Part shown: positions 22,486 to 34,147 of the stretch, one piece after another
How positions within the stretch are numbered: the stretch's first letter is position 1
Layout of the letters: the number at the start of each line of letters is the position of its first letter
Assembly: GCA_947311845.1 (NCBI GenBank)
Contig: CAMZMU010000041.1
Span: 136,676,542 to 136,740,541, forward strand
Origin: Poa pratensis
Taxonomy: Eukaryota; Streptophyta; Magnoliopsida; Poales; Poaceae
Direction of reading: 5' to 3'
DNA length: 64,000 nucleotides
Notes under the pieces: model-generated
Told to the model about the DNA's origin: nothing
The model's database searches: none
The model's input: the letters and a program-made list of their open reading frames with translations, nothing else
Position numbers and translations under genes: made by a program

Positions 22486-23050
22486 GACTCATTTCGGAGC
22501 CTAACACATCCGGAAAGGGTAACTTGCTGATTGCCACCCGGTTATCGTGCACTCGGCAACATGCGATTTTACCGAGTGACGCGATAAAAACCTCGATATA
22601 CATGCGGTTTATAAGTTTTTATTTGGGCAAGACACTCTACAAACAAACAAACAAAAATACTTGGCAACGGTTTGAATGGATGTCCATTTTAACCGCGATG
22701 GTGGACTTTGCCGAGTTTAAAAAAACGCTCGGCAAACAAATAAAATAATATGCACATATATATTTGGATTTTGAAGATCAAACTTTTAAACTATTCATTT
22801 ATTTTCTTCAACTAAAAAAATAATTACGCTTTTTAATAGGGAAGAATTATATAATACCTAAAAACTTGTTAAATTTTTTTGTGCATGGAGACATATTTTT
22901 GGTACATGAGGTTTACATAAATAGAACAATTCAGTATACAAATTTAAAATGGCACTTGATTTATGATAATGTGCCCACTTTTCATTTTCTAAGTGGCACA
23001 AATGATTTTATTAAACAAATGAAAATAATATGCGGGCAAAATGGCACCTT
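22486..23050. other. Degenerate CACTA-like and AT-rich remnant
   Basis: Strings CACTCGGCAAC, TTGCCGAGTTT and GCTCGGCAAAC (22551-22740) resemble subterminal motifs of another cereal CACTA family. No termini are left. The rest is AT-rich with no gene. Confidence 0.4.
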
Positions 23051-23059
23051 ACTTTGGCA

Positions 23060-23375
23060 GCCGCAGTCCGTAGACGTGTGAGACAGGGTGATCCCTCTCT
23101 CCTTTCCTGTTTAACTTAGGTATTTATGCACTTGCTAAGATGATATAACAGGCTCAGAGAGTTGCACTAATAACTGGTCTAGTTCCTCGCTTGATTCCTG
23201 GAGGCATTGCTACTTCACTGTATGTAAGCTATACATTTTTGTTTGTGGAAGATGATATTGACCAAGACACTCATCTTAGGCTGGTTTATTACATGGTTGA
23301 GGTCTGAAAACATTTTTGTCTGGTATGAAAAGATCAATTTTCTGAAGAGCAAAGTGATCATGGTTGAACTCTTTT
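23060..23375 (+). pseudogene. LINE reverse transcriptase fragment
   Basis: Broken non-LTR reverse transcriptase: VRQGDP at about 23077 and GLVPRLIPGGIATSLYVSYT (about 23174-23233), then VEDD in the position of the region following the YADD box, then pieces like the sequence that follows (LSGMK, KSKVIMVE) in other frames. There are several stops and frameshifts. The catalytic YADD reads YVSY, so it is inactive. Confidence 0.75.
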
Positions 23376-24941
23376 GCCACGGTTGGTGGACCTTCTGATC
23401 CATTTTGTGTGCCTTATTTTCCTTTGGTACGTATGTATTGTAGTGTTATTTTGTTATCCTCTTGTAATATTCCATGTCGTCCTAAACATCTCAGCAAAGA
23501 AATCATTACCCAAATCAGCCCTTTGTTATGTTCCATGCCCCCCTAAGCATCTCAGCGAAGAAACAAATTATCCAAATCAATGTGTGGAGTTGCATCTAGA
23601 ATATCCTCGGTCGTAGAAGTTGAAAAAAATCCTCCATCATAGAAATTGATTGTTATTTTCCTTATTTTTTGTAGGTAATACGTGTCTCATTTCTAGAATA
23701 AAAATCAACTTACAAGTAACGTAAATACTCACCTTACAGAACTGAAAAGATAGGAGAACGCTATATTTAATTACAATCCAGACCGAAGAAACCGCTGTGT
23801 AAGATACCAACGCATGTCACTCGTCACCATGACACGTATCTTACTCATCGGGTTTAGCGTGTGTGGCTAGGCTTAGGGAGAGGAGCCGTTGGAGGCCGCG
23901 TTGGAAGGCTGGCGGCGCTTGGAAACTAGATCGATTTCGCTAGGGAGTGGGCGGCTAAGAAAAACGATATGCCGTAACTTGAGATAAATTGAATGTTATT
24001 CGGCGACCCAAAACATGCATTGATGATGTACTTTGTAAACTCGTACGTCTCCACAAACTTGTAAACGTACGTGGACCGATCCACTCTACAGAAAATGGCG
24101 TGCATCGATCTGTACATTAAAAATGATAAATGTGACGAGAGAGTGATTGATAGCCGACGTAGGTGTGCTTTCTGCCGATCTCCAAAGGAAAAGACAAAGA
24201 CACAGAAATCAAACCGAATAAGATTCCATCCAGACTATCTACTACTAGTAGTCGCGTCGATGTCAGTTCTACTCTTCTTTCTCGCTCGCTTTTGTTTTCT
24301 TCCATGCACGATCGGAGTCGATCGTCCCCGATCGTGCTGCCCCGCCGACGCCGGCCGGCCGGTCGTCTCGGAACAGAACCAAGCCTCGTTTCCTCGTTGC
24401 TGCCGGGCGTCCGCTTTTCCGCGACGGAGAGAAATCGCCGAGAAGCTCCGCGAGTCCGGCCGGAGTCAAGCGGAGGTGTCGGCTTCTGCTCCCTCTCCGC
24501 GGCGACGCCACACACGCCAGTGCCGCGGCCAGGGACGCGAGCGAAATGGCGTGGAAGCAGCCACCAGCTTATCGACTGTCTTGATTCTTCGACGCAAGAT
24601 GGCGATCGACTGTGTGTTTGTGTATCGTCGATCGAGATCTTGGGCGAGTCGTATTGCAAGTAGTACGTGTCCTTGTCCTGCTACCGCCTACCGGGCATGC
24701 CGGCTTAATAACAAACCCTCTGCACAGCTGCACTGAAAGGAATGGCCGGCCGGTTTTCTCCGTTTTCAGGCGACAGGTCGGGTCAGACACAGTACACGTG
24801 CGTTTGAATATGGCAACTGGATTAAGAATGGTGGCATCCACACTTGAGCTCGAGCTCCATTGGTACAAGAAATTTAGCTACCAGAGGTTTGATCACAGCC
24901 AAAGAACTCCTTTACTTGGTAGCAATACCTCTGTTTCTCAA
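23376..24941. other. Intergenic, no gene accepted
   Basis: Contains a diverged tandem duplication of about 62 bp (CATCTCAGC.AAGAAA, near 23489 and 23550). A long open frame at 24071-24736 (+) and an antisense frame at 24117-24659 have Arg/Ser-rich, low-complexity translations without a known domain. I do not accept either as a gene. Confidence 0.45.
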
Positions 24942-24943
24942 TA

Positions 24944-25053
24944 CTTCCTCTATCTCAAATTATAAGCGTTCTAATAGGCTAAGACGTTCTAATAGGCTAA
25001 TTTAGCCTACCAAAATATTTTATAATTTTGAGACCGAGGTAGAATGGAGGGAG
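24944..25053. mobile_element. Stowaway-like MITE (110 bp)
   Basis: Ends CTTCCTCTATCTCAAA...GAATGGAGGGAG flanked by TA on both sides, a degenerate form of the cereal Stowaway ends (CTCCCTCCGT). The interior holds a short tandem repeat of GTTCTAATAGGCTAA. Confidence 0.8.
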
Positions 25054-25578
25054 TATTTTGTTAGTAGTGACGGATAGGAAAGTTGCAGAAAGGGCAAATG
25101 AAAACAGTCAAACCCGGAGATTTAGGGCGTGTTTGGTTGCTCGCACGTTTTTTCAGCCTTTTGCATCCGTGGCCCTGACGGGTCTGGCCGAGGTGAAACG
25201 CGGCCTGAGCCAAGTTGTGCAGCCCGTTTGGTTGTCATCAATGTTCTGGCCAGGCCTATTTGGCAAGGTGCAAATTTCTAAGCACGCGCCGTTTGGATGC
25301 AGTATTTGTTTCGCAGCTGTAAAAGCATGGTGTTTGGTTGCTAGATGCTGAAATATCCAGTCACCACTTCTCACTAGTGGTGACCTTAGCTACTAGCAAA
25401 TGGTAGTTCGTCACGACATAATAGTTAACCTAGCTACTTGCAAATGGGTAGTTCATGAGGACAAAGTTCACTTTCACCTTCACCTTCTTCTTCTTCTTCT
25501 TCTCCTCCTTCTTTTGCTGCTTCTTCTTCTTCGTCGTCTTCTTCGTCTTCTTCTTCTTCTGCTCCTTCTTGTGCCCCT

Positions 25579-27217
25579 TGTTGGAGATATGCCCGAGAGG
25601 CAATTAATAAAGATATTTTATTTGTCATATCTCAATTGTTCATAATAAGTTTTGTACCATGCTATAACTGTATTAAGTGGAAACATTAATGCATGTGTGG
25701 TATGTAAACAACCAGGTCCCTAGTAGCCTCTTAATTAGTCCATTGGACAACCGATGATCAAGGTTTCCTGATCATGGATATTTATGTCAATTGACAATGG
25801 AGTCATATCATTAGGTGAATGATGTGATGGACACACACCCAAGATATATAGAAACATAGTGTTCATACATTTGACCGTGAGATCATATGTAATCGCTGCT
25901 TCTGGAAGGTGCTTTGATTGCATCAAACGTCATGACTTATTTAGCGTGACAATAAAGGTGTCCCTTTCGGGTATCCGAAGAAAGTGGCAGAGGCGAGTGA
26001 TCAAGAGCGGGATTTGCCAATCCACATAGCAGGATAGATACTCTGGGCCCACTCGGTGAGATTACATCAATAAGCTTGCAAGCATGTGACTAGGTCACGG
26101 GAATGTAATATCACATACGAGTAAAGATAGAATTGTCAAGTGACGAGATCAAGCTTGGTAATCGTGATACCGGAGAACGAGTCTCGGACAATCTAAGTAT
26201 CGCTAGGCAAAAGATTGAAACTGGATATCTAAAGGTTCAAACGATAAAAAGACATTCGTGGACGCACTGTGGCTATCACGGCAGTCCAGCCACCGCTGAT
26301 AGTCATTGATCGGAGAAAGTGTCTCGATCATGTCTGGAGTGATCCCGAACCGTAGGGTGGCACATTTAAGGGTAGGCGACAGTTTTATAAAGATTGGATA
26401 TTAGGAGAAACTTCAGGAGAACACCGGAAGTGTTCCGGGACATGTCCGATGATGATCGGAGGGCAACGGAATAAGTTTCGGAGCTCGAATAAATTAAATA
26501 ATATGTATTTAATATTAATTAGTGTAATTAATGATTAAATATATTTTTATTTTATTTATTTCGAATTTTAAAGGCATTTTCACCTAGATGGGCCTTAGAG
26601 GCCCATTAGGGAAAACCCCCAAAAGGAAAAGTAAAAAAAAAGGGGGGGAGGGCCGGCCTGGCTGGGCCGAATGGGGCCCAACCAAGGCCGGCGCACCCCC
26701 CATGGCCAGCGCACCATGTGGGAATAGTCCCACATAGCTTAGCCAGCGGGGTGGGCAGCCCTCCCTCTCCTTTAAATAGGGGTGCACCCTTGCCTGGAAA
26801 TTCATCCCTTCTTCTTCTCTCCTACCTTGAGCGTGGTTCCGTTTCTGGAGCTGCGTACGAGGAGAGAAGTTTCTCCACCATACGCACACCGCCGTGTTGC
26901 TGGGTCCAAGTCTTCGCTTCCGCTGCTTCGCTGGATCTGGAGCTCGGAGGTCGTCGTCTACTCCGTACGTGTGTAGAGCTACGAGGTGCTACACGTGTGA
27001 CACTGGAAGTACGTCTTCTTCCACTACACGACCTTGAGGTCGGCGTCGTCGGCTTCATTAACAACGCTTGTGCGGGAGCATAATCCCCGCTTTCAGTCTA
27101 CAAGGGTATGTACATCGATCCCCTCCGTTACGGTATATCTGCATAGTAATAGATCTTGGCTAGTTTATGGTTATCGTTGCTATGAATTTTTTTGTTTTCT
27201 GCCTACGACTCCCTTAA
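25579..27217 (+). mobile_element. Solo LTR of a BARE/Angela-like copia element
   Basis: Begins TGTTGGAGATATGCCCGAGAG, as in BARE/Angela/WIS LTRs, and ends near CTACGACTCCCTTAA, where the family normally has a TTCCCCAACA end. It is flanked by CCCCT at 25574-25578 and 27218-27222. A TATA-like TTTAAATAGG lies near 26772. Length 1639 bp fits the family. No internal domain is present, so it formed by LTR-LTR recombination. The 3' terminus has lost its CA. Confidence 0.85.
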
Positions 27218-27224
27218 CCCCTTC

Positions 27225-28490
27225 TTCCGATCCTGGTGTCACCTCTAGTGTTCCACATTGCGTCAGCCCACTCCTGCCTCAGGTGCTTCCAAGCTTCTTG
27301 GTCATGTGCCTCGATACCATGGCCAACATCGTCGTCGGTATCAGGTGTAACATCCTCCTCGTCTAGGAAGTACTCATCGACACCCCACCCCAAGATCCAG
27401 TTATGAAGAATGCATCATGCAAGAACAAGCTTAACCTGGGTAGGGAACGGGTGGAATGGTTTCTGATCAAGAATCTTGAATCTGTTCTTCAAAGCACCAA
27501 ATACCCTCTCAACTGTCACTCTCAGACTTGAGTGTCGCAGATTGAACAATTCCTTGGCATCCTTAGGATAGTTCCTCGAAGAGAACTCGTTGAGGTGGTA
27601 CCTGGTACCCTGAAGGGTGGAAGAACACCTAGGCGACAAGCATATCCTGCATCTCCAAGGTAGAACTTGCTATCCGGAATATTGATCCCATCTGGTCGAC
27701 TCATGCTGTCAGAGTCTGCTTGCATCATGGGCAGATCTTTCCCAACCAGCTAGCACATACGTGAACTTCATGTCGAAATCGACAGTCGCAAGCACATTCT
27801 GGCTGGTGTAATGCTTCCTACCCCTATATGCAGCAGACTCTGACCTTGGCACTCTAGCAGTGACATGAGTGCCATCAATTGCAGCAATACAATCCTGTTG
27901 ACATGAACATTGTGTTAGGTTAACACCGGATACATGAACAATGTTTGTATGCAAGCAAGAACTACGAAATCTGGTGGTCTCACCTTGAAGTATGGATACC
28001 ACCTGTGGCTCTGTCGAATCTTCGGTGGAGTTTAGCCAGTTGGTGTCTTGATCATCTCTAATCTGAGCTCTCCAATAGCGTACAAAACTTGCTTGAAATA
28101 GCGAGATATAGTCTCACTAGATCACCTGAAAGTGTTGTGAATCACTCTGAATCTCTGGTTATGATCAACAACATGAAAAAACATTGCCACTTGCTCTTCT
28201 ATGGAGGTGTGGATGCTATCTTTCAACCACCCCCTGGACCGAAATGTCTCCACAAGCTTGCAAAAAGGAGCTCTGCCCATTCGCAGCATGTTCACGGCCT
28301 CGACCTCCTTGTTGTTGTAGATGTAGTTCAGATTCGCCATCCTCTCCTGGTCTCGGCGGAACAATGGACCATACCTGATTACACCTCTGTAATTGCGGCG
28401 CACTGCTCTATGATGGACTAAGAGGAGCCACGCATGCATCACAGCTATGAGTGCTGCGGCCTGAACGATGAGCGGCATACGAGCTTGTCC
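27225..28490 (-). pseudogene. Harbinger transposase (DDE, HARBI1-like), dead
   Basis: The transposase would cut and join Harbinger ends with a DDE nuclease fold. Readable parts in order: an N-terminal helical region (28478-28122), an intron with GT...AG near 27900-27985, then AIDGTHV (first catalytic Asp), LGDAGYACR (second Asp) and RVTVERVFGALKNRF (Glu region). In-frame stops follow NTFR (AGG TGA) and TPTG (TAA) in the first part. A frameshift lies near SAHDAS and another near VPGT. The C-terminus is interrupted by the solo LTR at 27217. All three catalytic residues remain, but the frame does not. Confidence 0.9.
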
Positions 28491-29133
28491 GTCCTAGTGA
28501 AATCAAGATCAAGTTACTTGTATGAGAGCGCAGGCGAAATCTAGCTAGTATGTACATCTTACTAGTTTTCTAGTCTAAGATCCAGGCGAAATCAAGGTGG
28601 TGTTGTTCGACTCTTAGATCCAGCAGAAATCAGGTGGGGAGTACTGCTTACCGCCATGGGAGAAGAGAGGACCGAGCTTTCGGTGCCGTCGAGGTAGCGG
28701 CGGAGAGTCAGATCTTGGTCCTCACCGTTGGCGGTGTCACCGTCGTCGTTGCCTCCGTAGATCTAACTCGCCGAAGCTTCCGCCGCCTCCTTCGATGCCG
28801 AATTAGTGTGGTCTCTTCTCCCGCTTCCGGTGACAGACTAAAGAGGGGGGTGAGGGTAGCGTTGGCGCCATACGGGCGCACCAATTTTTTGTCTCCCGCC
28901 ATCTCCATGGTTGCATCCCCGCGGCTCCGCGCGCACGAGATTCGCCGCTACCGTGCTGGCCTCAAGGTGGCTCTGGAAAAATGGCTGAATCGGACGTTCC
29001 CCTTGGGCCTGGCTGAGGGGTGCTTTAGGTTCGTGCGCGTGCGGGCCAAGCGAAAATGTGGGCAGCCAAACAACCCATTTTTGCACCCCCAGGGCCTGTT
29101 TGGGTAGGGCGTGGGCTACCAAACACGCCCTTA

Positions 29134-29630
29134 GACTTCATCTGCACTCGTGCGCGCTTTTATTTATAATTGAAACACCATATGTATGTGCACATGTTTC
29201 TTTTAGTTAGACCTTTTTAGGTTCGCGTTGTTTAATATAAGTGGACACAAGAAAGTCTCTTGACAAAAATATATTTACTTGTGTCTTATTAGAAAAACAA
29301 TTTGAGTTTCAAAGGAGCAACAACAAGCAGAACAATATAGTTTGGAGTAGTATTATTTTCAAAAATAACACGAAGAAATACATTAATAAAAAATTGAAGG
29401 GAGACTTCGACCAACAACAATCAGAACTTTTTTAATAAAGGAAAATATTAGTATTAAGAACATACAAATTATATCGGGATCTTACATTAATTAACGTAAT
29501 ATCAATAACTAGTCGAGACATTAACGATAAACAAAAAAATAGCCCCGCCAAAATGCTCAGCGACTCGGTACCAACCACTACCATTGGCAACATCTGACGG
29601 CAAAAGTTCTTCTCCATATTTTATGTCGAA
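29134..29630. other. AT-rich spacer, nothing recognised
   Basis: AT-rich sequence after the Harbinger element with no gene or clear repeat. Confidence 0.45.
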
Positions 29631-30508
29631 ATAGGCCGTAGCCCCGCTTTATAAATAAAGCCACAACGGCCTTACCGATACAAAGTGATCAGGGGAACAT
29701 CTTGCAAAGCATAAGGATAAGAAAAAGAAAACTAGGAGTGCCGAACTTGCCACCGAAGGCATCGGAACAAACCCAAATGAACCGAGCTCCACAACGACGC
29801 CCCCAAGAGGGTAACGACGAGCTCGTCGTCGTCGTCGAGACCAATGGTCAAGAGTTTTCACCCGGAGTCCTACCGTGGCGAAGGTAACCACAACAGCGCT
29901 CTCGGGAGGGTAACCATACCCACATGCATGGCCGCCATTGGCGTCAAAACGCTAAGCTTTCACTCGGAAAAACCTTAACACACATGCCGGTAAAATGAAC
30001 CGTCCACTGCCCCCGAGCCCAGCTTCCAAAACACGATAAGGGAGTTGTCTTTGCCGAAGCGCCGCCAGCTCCAGGATCGACGTCCGCTCCTCGCCATCCA
30101 CAAGGCCAAAGAGACACACCATCACCACCGCCACGTCGCTCGCCGCCAAGCTGTCTGTGCGGTCCACCTTCCGAGGCCACCGTCTCGGCGTCCGGGATCG
30201 CTAAACCACGGTGTGATCGAATACAACTACGAACGGACTACCGGAGCAGACAGGGGAGGATGGGGACATGCAACAAGCCCTCGGACAGTGAGGTATAACT
30301 AGCAGGACGCACCAGCCTGTCAAACCCAGATAGCCCAATACGGGGTTGTCAGGCGGCTACTGGATCTAGGCACGAACGGCCCGGATCGAGCGCCCTAACC
30401 ACCATGGCCAGGGGGTGGGATCCTGACCCGGGAGCCCCTGAAACCATGCGACCCGTAGGGCCCAGCCAACCCGATCCAGGCCCGAGGGGCTCTGGGTCGA
30501 GCCCGAGC
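29631..30508 (-). mobile_element. LINE or retroposon 3' region, minus strand
   Basis: The minus strand ends with GCTTTATTTATAAAGCGGGGC, the typical 3' end of Triticeae LINEs, preceded by GC-rich non-coding sequence. A CACTA element at 30512 interrupts it. The sequence beyond 33488 may be its 5' continuation. No reverse transcriptase remains. Confidence 0.5.
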
Positions 30509-30511
30509 ATG

Positions 30512-33487
30512 CACTAGTTGAAAAAAGCCTATCAGTGGCGCACAAAAATAGGTTATCTGTGGCGCACGACCGTGCGCCACTAAACTCGCGCCACTGATAA
30601 GTGTTACCTGTGACGCACGAGCCGTGCGCCACAGGTAACCAGACTTACCTGTGGCGCACCAGCCCGTGCGCCACTGATAGATTATTCAGTGCGCCACTGA
30701 TACGTTATGTGGAATTAAAAAAATAAAAACTAATTTCCTACGCGCCGTGCTTCACACATACATTATTCAGTGCGCCACTGCAAAGTTATGTGGAACTAAA
30801 AAAAACTAATCTAATTTCCTGCGGATGCTGCGCTCGCCGTGGCCGGGAATCGAATCCCGTGGTTGGTCGTCCAAGCCGCCGTGGACGGGAGGGGTAGGAT
30901 GGGTCGAGGCGAGGTCGAGAGGCCACCCGCCTGGAGCGCACCTCTGCTTCACGGAAGCTCGCCGTGACCATCCTGGGGAACCCGACCAGGCAGCTGGTCG
31001 CCGTCGTCCTCGGCCAACAGCCGCGCGGGGAGGCTGAGGAAGACGAGCGCGGGGCGGAGAAGGCCGGCCAGGGCGGCGAGCGAGAGAGGTCGAGCGTGGT
31101 GGCTGCGCGGCTGTGGAGAGGCGAGGTCGCCTGCGTGGGCCGCAGAGGATGAGGGAGAGGGCGGGGTCCACCCTCGCCGTGCGCCCTGCCGGCTGCGACG
31201 CGCGCCACCGCGCGGGTGCGACACCCGCCCTGGCCGGCTCCCGCGCCCGCCCTGGCCAGAGACACGAAGAGAGGGGCTCGCCGGCCCTCGTGCGTTGTTG
31301 TTGCCACAAGGGCCTGGCTACCTCTCCTCTCTCTCATCTTACTCAGAAACGGAGGAAGAAGAAGATGGACACATTGGACACAAGAAATTTTCCGGGCCGG
31401 CGCACGAACGCCCTAGTCTTTTCTTTGTATTCACAGGCTACATGGCTCGGCAACTCGGTGCCTTACAAACGAGGAGTACAGAAGGTTTTATAGCCGGCCT
31501 GAGGCTAGAAGCGCTAACTCCACGCTGCCCACTCTGCCGCTCGATCCGGCCACGCGCACGACGCGCACAAACGCGCTCTACACGGCCTCAAACAGATCCT
31601 AACAACCCTACTGCATGTAACTCCTCCGCGCGCTAAGTACGCGGCAAGCTAACTCCAACACACACACGTACACACGCGTGGCTTATCCTAAGATTCTCCC
31701 CCTTAAGCCACGACCTCGCCGTCCATACAGACAGGACTTCGGCTCGTCGTCGACTGCCACGGAGAACGCCCTTCTTCATCTCCGGCGACACACGCCGCAA
31801 CTTCTCTTCCTGGCGCACTGACGCCTGCCGCACTGACGGCTTTTTTGATTCACTCGAGCTCCAACTCGATGCCACAATGGAGTACACAGGGAGGGGTCTT
31901 CTAGCCGCTCTAGCGCGCACTCACGACGCCACGGCCGCGCACTGGACGCGCACTGACGCAGTCCACGCACCCACTCCGCCATGATCCGCATGCCCCAGCT
32001 CGCGCACCTGACGCGCTCCAACGCTATCAACGCGGCCGGCCTGCTGACGGACCAAGTCTTCTCCTTCCTCGGCGTCGCCACGCTCCACACGCCCCAGCTC
32101 GTGCCCACGTCGCGCTCCAACGCGATCAACACGGCCGGCCCTGCGTGCCCAGGATGCGGTCTTCTTCCTCGGCGACACACGCCGAGCTTCTTCCATGGCC
32201 GTCGCATGGCGCCGCAACGGCCTCCGTGGCCGCGCAGCACCTCCACACCTCCGCCATGCCGCGCCACCACGGCCTCTGCGCCACTACGCAGGTCCGCCGC
32301 GGCCTCCGCGCTCGCCGCACATACAACGTCACATCGCGCCGCCTCCGCGTCCGCCGTGCTCGTCGCGGACTGACCGCGCGCCACGGCCTCGAACCACGAG
32401 GCTCTGATACCAATTGTTGTTGCCACAAGGGCCTGGCTACCTCTCCTCTCTCTCATCTTACTCAGAAACGGAGGAAGAAGATGGACACAGTGGACAAGAA
32501 ATTTTCCGGGCCGGCGCACGAACGCCCTAGTCTTTTCTTTGTATTCACAGGCTACATGGCTCGGCAACTCGGTGCCTTACAAACGAGGAGTACAGAAGGT
32601 TTTATAGCCGGCCTGAGGCTGGAACCGCTAACTCCACGCTGCCCACTCTGCCGCTAGATCCGGCCACGCGCACGACGCGCACAAACGCGCTCTACACGGC
32701 CTCAAACAGATCCTAACAACCCTACTGCATGTAACTCCTCCGCGCGCTAAGTACGCGGCAAGCTAACTCCAACACACACACGTACACACGCGTGGCTTAT
32801 CCTAACATGCGTGGTGTTGTGCGTGTGTTGTGTGGTGGAGATAGATCGAGGGGAGGAGGATAAGGCAGAGAGAGAATAGGAGATAAGGGAGAGAGAGAAC
32901 GGGCTGTGGTGTGTGGTGTGCGTTGCGTGGGTGGCTGTGGGTAGAGAGAAGATGTCGGGTGCGTGCGGGTCGTAAAGTTTTTAAAATATCTGGTGCAAAC
33001 CATCTGTGGCGCATAAGCTCACCCGTGCGCCACAGGTAAAAAAATTACCTATGGCGCACTGTGTACTGGTGCATCACTGGTATTCTCTCACCACTTTTTA
33101 AAATATCTTCCGACAAATACCTGTGGCGCATGGTGTACTGGTGCGCCACATGTATTCTCTCTCCTGTTTTTACCTGTGGCGCACCAGTGATCCGTGCGCC
33201 ACAGGCAATCTCTCTCCTCGTTTTTTACCTGTGGCGCACTTATCTGTGCGCCACAGGTAGTCTCTCTCCTCACCCGGGAAATATTCGGAGTTTGGTGGAA
33301 CTTACCTGTGGCGCACAATATTTTCTGTGCGCCACAGGTAAATTTTTACCTGTGGCGCACAGAAATGTCGTGCGCCACTGGTATATTCTGCCAAATCCTC
33401 AGAACGAGGAGAGAGACTATCTGTGGCGCACGGACAAGCTTGTGCGCCACAGATAGCATTTCACCTATAAGCTTTTTCCTACTAGTG
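30512..33487. mobile_element. Second CACTA element with GTGGCGCAC hairpin subtermini
   Basis: Starts CACTAGTTGAAAAAAGCC and ends GGCT-like CTTTTTCCTACTAGTG, giving CACTA termini. The flanking 3-mers are ATG (30509-30511) and GTG (33488-33490), one mismatch. Both subterminal regions carry repeated CCTGTGGCGCAC...GTGCGCCACAGG inverted pairs (30530-30680; 33000-33460). No transposase was recognised. A 1.5 kb LTR element sits inside it. Confidence 0.85.
31296..32807 (-). mobile_element. Small non-autonomous LTR retrotransposon (1.5 kb)
   Basis: Direct repeats 31296-31693 (398 bp) and 32415-32807 (393 bp) are about 97% alike, begin TGTTGTTGCC, and end CCTAAGA / CCTAACA. The 5 bp duplication TGCGT flanks it (31291-31295 and 32808-32812). 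On the minus strand a methionine-tRNA primer site (TGGTATCAGAGC, at 32401-32412) adjoins the right LTR and a purine tract (AAGGGGGAGAA) adjoins the left one. The 721 bp interior has no gag or pol, so it is a TRIM/LARD-class parasite of another element. Confidence 0.95.
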
Positions 33488-33490
33488 GTG

Positions 33491-33970
33491 CCACCATCGC
33501 CGGCCAGCTCCACCCGCAGCCGTCCAAGTGATGTGGCGTCCCTATCCTCGCCGTCACAGGCGCCGGTAAGCCGCGCTGCAGCCGTGCCAAAGCCCCCACC
33601 GGCCAGGATCTGTGCGGGCAGGCTTATTCCGCCACCGCCGCCACGGGCCGCAGCAACCCCTAGCACTGCCCCCGCTGCCACCTCCACCTGCGTGAGGTCG
33701 CCCCTGAGTCAGCTCTCCAGCCGCCGCCACGCCACGCCGGTCTCCGCCAAAATTCACCGTCGTCAGAGAGAACTCCTTCCCGCCTGGGTCTCCTTGCGTT
33801 GGGGGCAGGCAGACCCGCCGTCGCCGACACCACACGGGCTTCGCCCGGCGGCGCTTGGCCCGTGGCGGCGGGGGAGGGTGGGAGGACGAGGGGGGACGGG
33901 TCGAGGCAGCTAGGGTTTGGTCGCCCGGTCGCTGCGGGAGGGCGACGAGAGGAAACAAAAAAAAATCTTT
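33491..33970. other. GC-rich flank of the second CACTA element
   Basis: Pro/Arg-rich frames on both strands without a domain. The end (GGAAACAAAAAAAAATC near 33950) may be a retroposon edge. Possibly the far part of the retroposon at 29631-30508. Confidence 0.35.
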
Positions 33971-34147
33971 TTGCATAATGACATATGAAGCCTAAAGCAT
34001 AAAATCTATATCAAATTCTAACATGTTTTGTAGTTTAGAATACAATCTCACAACCCCGTGAAATCCACAATAATTTCTCCTCGGTATGACAATAATGTAA
34101 ATTGCGGAAAAAATCATCTACTCGGCATCAAGAAAATTGAAATTGAT

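Larger units (their letters stand above)
25125..29130 (-). mobile_element. PIF/Harbinger transposon, 4.0 kb with nested solo LTR
   Basis: Terminal inverted repeats GGGCGTGTTTGGTTGC / CTACCAAACACGCCC are flanked by the 3 bp duplication TTA (25122-25124 and 29131-29133), diagnostic of PIF/Harbinger. A dead transposase lies on the minus strand. A copia solo LTR with its own duplication sits inside; without it the element is about 2.36 kb. A CTT-rich tract at about 25480-25570 precedes the LTR. Confidence 0.93.

Noticed and set aside
24071..24736. 222-codon open frame with an overlapping 181-codon antisense frame
   Set aside because: Arg/Ser-rich translation, no domain, no splice or promoter context, and open frames on both strands of GC-rich DNA are expected by chance.
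25434..25628. Acidic (Glu-rich) 64-codon minus frame
   Set aside because: Translation of a CTT repeat tract, cut by a solo LTR boundary; probably only the decayed end of the Harbinger coding region.
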